From the NCBI GenBank assembly GCA_934476075.1, contig CAKSNH010000014.1, forward strand, positions 1 through 64,000: a stretch of DNA of 64,000 bases. Direction: 5' to 3'. The notes beneath the pieces are model-generated. The model saw only the letters and a program-made list of their open reading frames with translations, searched no databases and was not told the origin of the DNA. Positions within the stretch are counted from its first letter, which is position 1; every line of letters starts with the position of its first letter. The translations under genes were made by a program, and so were the position numbers. This document shows, piece after piece, positions 59,633 to 64,000 of this stretch. Source of the DNA: an uncultured Clostridia bacterium (GTDB lineage Bacteria > Bacillota > Clostridia > UBA1381).

Positions 59633-60565
59633 CTATTCTCCCAATATTGTACCTGTTTCAATCTCGTGACCACGCAAATAATCATCAATCGGCAATTTTT
59701 TACCGCCTGTAAACTGCACCTTTGTAACCGTCAAAACACCCTCGCCGCATTTAACCAAAAGTCCTGTTCCCTTTTGATAACCGAGCACCTCGCCGTTTTG
59801 TCCGTCAGAATTATTATCTGTAATTCTTGCCTCAATAATCTTCATAACTTCACCTTTATAGCTTGTAAATGCCAGCGGCCACGGGTTCATGCCACGAACC
59901 AAGTTAGATATTTCATTAACCGATTTATTCCAATCAATTTTTGCCATATCCTTGCTAATCATAGACGCATATGTGAAATCGTCACCCTGTTTCACACGCT
60001 CTGCCCTGCCCTGTTCAATCACATCAAGCACTTCAATCAAAGCTTCTCCGCCCAAAACCGCAAGTCTGTCAAACAACTCGCCCGATGTTTCATACTCGCC
60101 TATTTCGGTTTCCTTAACCATAATCATGTCGCCTGTGTCAAGACCATAATCCATCTGCATGATTGTGACACCTGTTTTCTTATCTCCGTTTAGCACACTG
60201 TATTGTATCGGAGCAGCTCCCCTATATTTAGGCAGCAATGACGCATGAATATTAATACATCCGTATTTCGGATAATCAATTACATAGTTCGGTAAAATTT
60301 TGCCGTATGCCGCAACAACGATAATATCGGGTTTCAATTCGTCCAATACTTCCTTTAACTCGCCGTTTTTCAGTGTGTTCGGCTGATACACCGGTATATC
60401 ATGCTCCAAAGCATATTCCTTAACAGGCGGTGCGACCATTTTATGCCCCCTGCCCTTTGGCTTATCGGGCTGTGTCACCGCACCGAGTACATTATGCTTT
60501 GACTCATCAAGCACCTTTATTGCCTCTAATGCAAAATCGGGTGTCCCCATAAATAAAATATTCAT
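59633..60565 (-). CDS. fmt: Methionyl-tRNA formyltransferase
   Basis: About 310 residues. MGTPDFALEAIKVL is near residue 6, QPDKPKGRG near 36, VVAAYGKILP near 85, INIHASLLPKYRGAAPIQ (catalytic His) near 106 and MQMDYGLDTGDM near 138. It formylates initiator Met-tRNA. The ATG at 60565 has GGAG nine bases away. Pairs with def just upstream. Confidence 0.97.
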   Translation of the reverse strand: MNILFMGTPDFALEAIKVLDESKHNVLGAVTQPDKPKGRGHKMVAPPVKEYALEHDIPVYQPNTLKNGELKEVLDELKPDIIVVAAYGKILPNYVIDYPKYGCINIHASLLPKYRGAAPIQYSVLNGDKKTGVTIMQMDYGLDTGDMIMVKETEIGEYETSGELFDRLAVLGGEALIEVLDVIEQGRAERVKQGDDFTYASMISKDMAKIDWNKSVNEISNLVRGMNPWPLAFTSYKGEVMKIIEARITDNNSDGQNGEVLGYQKGTGLLVKCGEGVLTVTKVQFTGGKKLPIDDYLRGHEIETGTILGE

Positions 60566-60580
60566 ATGCAAATTCTCCTT

Positions 60581-61039
60581 TTATTCGTTAGGCTCATCAA
60601 AACTGATAACTCTGTCCAAAAATAATTTTCCGTCAAGGTGTTCCAATTCGTGACAGAACGCTCTTGCCAATAATTCTTCGCCTGTCTTTTCAAAGAAATT
60701 GCCGTGTCTGTCCTGTGCCTTTACCGTAACGACATTCGGTCTTTCCACCTGACCAAACACACCCGGAACACTCAAACAGCCCTCCGAACCTACCTGCGTT
60801 CCGCTTGTCGAAACAATTTCGGGATTTATCAATTCAATTCGTTCACCGTCCGTATCAATCACGACCGCTCTTTTTAAAATACCTACCTGAGGTGCAGCCA
60901 ATCCCACACCGTTTCTCGACTGCATTGTTTCATACATATCGTCAAGCAAAATTCCAAGTTTCTCATCAAAAACCTTAACAGGCTTGCACACCTTATATAA
61001 AATTTCATCGCCTTTTGTTCTGATATTTCTTATAGCCAT
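60581..61039 (-). CDS. def: Peptide deformylase
   Basis: About 152 residues. The three family motifs are GVGLAAPQVG near residue 43, EGCLSVPG near 87 and FCHELEHLDGKLF near 127 (HExxH-like HELEH), with Cys and two His binding the metal. It removes the formyl group from new proteins. GGAGG eight bases before the ATG at 61039 rules out the 16-residue longer reading. Confidence 0.97.
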   Translation of the reverse strand: MAIRNIRTKGDEILYKVCKPVKVFDEKLGILLDDMYETMQSRNGVGLAAPQVGILKRAVVIDTDGERIELINPEIVSTSGTQVGSEGCLSVPGVFGQVERPNVVTVKAQDRHGNFFEKTGEELLARAFCHELEHLDGKLFLDRVISFDEPNE

Positions 61040-61058
61040 TTTTTTGTTCCTCCATAAT

Positions 61059-63485
61059 CTAATACATATTGTTTGGATTTTTATCAATCACAATAGAAAT
61101 TCTTTCATAACTTTTATTATTATAACACGCTTTCACTACATCTGTCAAAACCGAGTTAATATTGTCCGCATTTTCGCATTTAATTATAATCCGCCATCTG
61201 TATTTATTCTTGATTTTGGAAATAGTCGCCGGTACAGGTCCAAGAACTTGTATTTTCTGTGGTACTCTTTCCAAAAGCTTTAAATTTCTGCGTATATACT
61301 TTGCCGCCTGCTGTACCAAACCTTCATTTCCGCCCGTTATCAGTATGCTCACTATATCGCAAAACGGCGGATACCACATTGCAAGCCGCATACGCATTTC
61401 CGTCTTGTAAAAATTTATATAATCATGCCGCTGCATTAATTGTATCGCCGCATTGTCGGGACTGTACGTCTGCACTATTGCCCGTCCTGCCTTTGCCGCA
61501 CGTCCCGCACGCCCCACAACCTGTTCAAGCAGAGAAAATGTTCTTTCGCTGCTTCGGAAATCGTCAATATTAAGCATAGTGTCTGCCGATACCACACCCA
61601 CCAACGTCACATTTTCAAAATCCAATCCCTTGCTGACCATTTGCGTTCCGATTAATATATCTATTTTTTCCTTTTCAAACTTACTCAAAATCTTTTCATG
61701 AGCCATTTTTCTGCCGGTGGTATCAACGTCCATACGAATTACCGATGCCTGTGGGAAAATCCTGTTCACTTCGTCCTCCACTTTTTGAGTTCCGCCGCCG
61801 AAATAGCGTATATATTTGCTCCCGCACTCAGGGCACACCGTATAATTCTGAATTGAATATCCGCAATAATGACATCTAAGACTGTCAATATTTTTATGAT
61901 AAGTAAGCGAAATATTACAGTTCGGGCATTTTGCGACAAATCCGCAGTTTCTGCACGACACAAATGTCGAAAAACCACGTCTGTTCAAAAACAGTATTGT
62001 CTGCTCGCCGTTGTCGAGGTTCTTTTGAATTTCATCAGTCAACATTCGGCTGAACATTGATTTATTCCCCTGTTCCAGTTCCTCACGCATATCCACAATA
62101 TACGTCGGCGGCATTGGTGCGGCATTGACACGCTTTGTCATAGTCAATAATTGATAATCACCTTTTCTCGCCTCATAATACGACTCCATTGACGGTGTAG
62201 CCGATGCAAGTACAAGCTTTGCATCATATTGTTTTGCACGAAAACGTGCAATATCCCTTGTATGGTATCTCGGTGATATTTCCGATTTGTATGATTGCTC
62301 GTGCTCCTCGTCCATGATTATCACACCTATATTGTCAAGCGGCGAAAATATCGCCGACCGTGCCCCTACGGCAATATCAACGTTCCCGTCACGCATTTTT
62401 TTCCATTCGTCATACCGCTCATTCATTGACAATCCGCTGTGAAATACCGCCACACGTTTCCCAAATCTCGAAACAAAACGTGCAACCGTCTGCGGAGTTA
62501 ATGCAATCTCCGGCACAAGCATAATGGCGGTCTTGCCGTCATCTATTACCCGTTCTATAATTCTCATATACACTTCCGTCTTACCGCTTCCCGTCACACC
62601 GTGCAGCAAGAATTCACGGTTATCCGATATTTCTATTTCGTGCAAAACTTTTGCCTGTCCGTCTGTCAGTTGCGGCGGAGCTATCTTTTTTATATTGCTT
62701 GTCATCATAAAATTTCTGTCGACAATTCGGGTTTCAAATTCCAGCAAACCTTTTTTATCCAAAGCCCTAACCGCATTATGCGAACCGTCGGAGAACTGTA
62801 CCAAATCAGTCAGAGAAATATCATCAGCACTCATCAGCACATCAAATATCCTCTCCTGCACCTTTGCACGTTTTAATGACAGCTTTATTTTTTCTGCATT
62901 TTCTATTGCATATTCATTAAGCCTCACTATTGTTACCGTCTTATCCTTAACATTTACAACATCTCGATACTCGTCATATAAAATACCGTCGTCACACATT
63001 TTTTTCAAGTGTGCACGCACATTTGCACCAAATCTCTGCATAAGTCTTGTAATATCCAATGCACCGCCGTTGTCGCTTATATCCTTTAAGATATTTTTCT
63101 GCATATCGGTTAATTCATGGTCAAAATTATTTTTTATAATAAACCATTGTTCAGGCTTTACCGTTGTTCCCGATGGCACAATAGTGTGTATCAAATCAAG
63201 ATAACTGCACAAATATTTCTCGTGCATATACTCGATTAATTCAAGCATTTTTTCGTTAAATACGGGCAATTCATCAGACACACGCAAAATATCCTTTAAA
63301 CGCTTGCTCCGGCTGCGTTCCTTTATTGCCATTACATAGCCTTCCATCTGAATATTTCCCCGACCGAACGGAACAACCACACGCATACCTATCCGCATAA
63401 TCTCTTCCAATTCTTCTGGCACACGATAGTCAAAAACCTTATCCACTTGTTTTGAATTATGATTTACTATAACCTGTGCAATCAT
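61059..63485 (-). CDS. priA: Primosomal helicase PriA
   Basis: 808 residues. An N-terminal DNA-binding domain, Walker A GVTGSGKTEVY near 293, DEEHEQSYK near 390, and a zinc region with eight cysteines (CRNCG, CPNC, CHYCG, CPECG) near 510-550, then QVVGRAGRA near 680. It restarts stalled forks. It follows rpoZ after a terminator-like hairpin. The usual coaBC gene between rpoZ and priA is absent here. Confidence 0.97.
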   Translation of the reverse strand: MIAQVIVNHNSKQVDKVFDYRVPEELEEIMRIGMRVVVPFGRGNIQMEGYVMAIKERSRSKRLKDILRVSDELPVFNEKMLELIEYMHEKYLCSYLDLIHTIVPSGTTVKPEQWFIIKNNFDHELTDMQKNILKDISDNGGALDITRLMQRFGANVRAHLKKMCDDGILYDEYRDVVNVKDKTVTIVRLNEYAIENAEKIKLSLKRAKVQERIFDVLMSADDISLTDLVQFSDGSHNAVRALDKKGLLEFETRIVDRNFMMTSNIKKIAPPQLTDGQAKVLHEIEISDNREFLLHGVTGSGKTEVYMRIIERVIDDGKTAIMLVPEIALTPQTVARFVSRFGKRVAVFHSGLSMNERYDEWKKMRDGNVDIAVGARSAIFSPLDNIGVIIMDEEHEQSYKSEISPRYHTRDIARFRAKQYDAKLVLASATPSMESYYEARKGDYQLLTMTKRVNAAPMPPTYIVDMREELEQGNKSMFSRMLTDEIQKNLDNGEQTILFLNRRGFSTFVSCRNCGFVAKCPNCNISLTYHKNIDSLRCHYCGYSIQNYTVCPECGSKYIRYFGGGTQKVEDEVNRIFPQASVIRMDVDTTGRKMAHEKILSKFEKEKIDILIGTQMVSKGLDFENVTLVGVVSADTMLNIDDFRSSERTFSLLEQVVGRAGRAAKAGRAIVQTYSPDNAAIQLMQRHDYINFYKTEMRMRLAMWYPPFCDIVSILITGGNEGLVQQAAKYIRRNLKLLERVPQKIQVLGPVPATISKIKNKYRWRIIIKCENADNINSVLTDVVKACYNNKSYERISIVIDKNPNNMY

Positions 63486-63517
63486 TCAAAACCTCCACAT
63501 TACAATTCTCTTATAGC

Positions 63518-63544
63518 AAAAAGGGTAGACAAAACTGCCTACCC
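63518..63544 (-). terminator. Hairpin between rpoZ and priA (partial terminator)
   Basis: GGGTAG/CTACCC arms (63523-63544) with five Ts following on the minus strand. It probably lowers readthrough from rpoZ into priA. Confidence 0.65.
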
Positions 63545-63566
63545 CAAAAATCTTTAAATTACAGAA

Positions 63567-63863
63567 TTATTCGTCAGCACCGTTGTTGCCGTCAATATCG
63601 TCCAAATCTTCAAACATATTTGCGTCAAGAGTTTCCTGACTGTTTAAAATGTCATTTTTAGATTTTTCATGTCTGATATAGCTTACTTTTCCGTCTGCAA
63701 TTTCCTGTACTGCAATCGAAACTGCTTTATGAGAGTCACAAGGAACAAGTCCTTCACCCTTTTCACCAATCATTCTTGCTCTTTTGGCAGCCATTGTCAC
63801 CAATGTATATCTGCTGTCAACACATTTTGAAAGCTCACTGATTCCGGGATGTGTCATATTCAT
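63567..63863 (-). CDS. rpoZ: RNA polymerase omega subunit
   Basis: About 98 residues. SRYTLVTMAAKRARMI near residues 18-33 and KAVSIAVQEIADGKV near 48-62 match omega; the acidic C-terminal tail (EDLDDIDGNNGADE) is typical of Firmicute forms. It helps assemble RNA polymerase. AGAGGAGAG lies six bases before the ATG at 63863. It sits next to gmk as in most Firmicutes. Confidence 0.93.
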   Translation of the reverse strand: MNMTHPGISELSKCVDSRYTLVTMAAKRARMIGEKGEGLVPCDSHKAVSIAVQEIADGKVSYIRHEKSKNDILNSQETLDANMFEDLDDIDGNNGADE

Positions 63864-63917
63864 AATAATCTCTCCTCTTTCCATATAAAAACTTATATAT
63901 TAAGACACAATATCGTG

Positions 63918-64000
63918 TCAATTTTTCAAATTCTTGATTAATTCATCAATATTACGCTTTGTGCTGTACTTTTCCGAATGGATAATTTCCGCAACATTTT
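63918..64000 (-). CDS. gmk: Guanylate kinase, C-terminal end only
   Basis: The last 27 codons of a minus-strand gene run off the window edge and end in TGA. The helix reading NVAEIIHSEKYSTKR fits the C-terminal helix of guanylate kinase, and gmk is the standard gene before rpoZ. The call rests mainly on position. Confidence 0.7.
   Translation of the reverse strand, partial: NVAEIIHSEKYSTKRNIDELIKNLKN

Overview
The window is one arm of an AT-rich, spore-forming Clostridia-type Firmicute chromosome. Evidence: a HrcA/CIRCE-controlled hrcA-grpE-dnaK-dnaJ cluster, spo0A and spoIVB side by side, a SpoIVFB-like protease, strong AGGAGG-type ribosome sites, sigma-A promoters with 17-base spacers, and gene orders shared with Bacillus/Clostridium (aroQ-M24 peptidase-efp; pyrH-frr-uppS-cdsA-dxr-rseP-ispG; asp23-yloV-recG; gmk-rpoZ-priA-def-fmt). 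Nothing looks like a prophage, integrated element or CRISPR. Nearly all genes lie on the minus strand; only about 46.9-50.0 kb and 54.5-56.4 kb are plus.

Layout. 0-0.35 kb: unassigned hairpin-rich non-coding DNA. 0.35-9.5 kb: lepA, a Cof-type HAD phosphatase, the uvrB-[small unknown gene]-uvrA excision-repair operon, and a SpoIVFB-like site-2 protease with a one-helix partner. 9.6-14.3 kb: a 1559-residue secreted RCC1-repeat protein. 14.5-14.7 kb: a probable 6S RNA. 14.8-18.4 kb: an unusual set made of a divergent HisD-like dehydrogenase, a divergent HisB-like dehydratase lacking key metal ligands, a HAD hydrolase and a lone fumarase beta subunit. 18.4-23.4 kb: heat-shock operon. 23.5-28.6 kb: hemW, an Asp-rich zinc-ribbon protein, efp, M24 peptidase, aroQ, ispG. 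28.7-34.0 kb: pyrH-frr-uppS-cdsA-dxr-rseP (translation recycling, lipid carrier, phospholipid and isoprenoid synthesis). 34.3-36.2 kb: SDR, VOC protein and a C_GCAxxG_C_C protein. 36.2-46.7 kb: pcrA, a Xer-type recombinase, SbcD/SbcC-like proteins, asp23, a DAK2 (FakA-like) protein and recG. 46.9-49.3 kb: spoIVB and spo0A. 49.5-54.3 kb: a small membrane protein, an Rrf2 regulator with a glyoxalase-like protein, and the nudix-yqeG-aroE-aroK-endonuclease IV-like operon. 54.5-56.4 kb: an IscR/CymR-type Rrf2 regulator beside an O-acetylhomoserine sulfhydrylase preceded by a 16-residue leader ORF. 56.5-64 kb: rlmN, rsmB, yugP-like peptidase, fmt, def, priA, rpoZ and the end of gmk.

The items most worth following are: (1) the hisD*/hisB*/HAD/fumarase-beta cluster, where two neighbouring His-family enzymes both have altered active-site residues; (2) a roughly 103-base structured repeat present four times, with base-pair-preserving changes between copies, bracketing two different genes; (3) the leader peptide ending Met-Cys-Phe before the sulfhydrylase; (4) a degenerate nucleotidyltransferase-like protein embedded between uvrB and uvrA. 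All family assignments come from reading motifs in the translated sequence; no database search was run.
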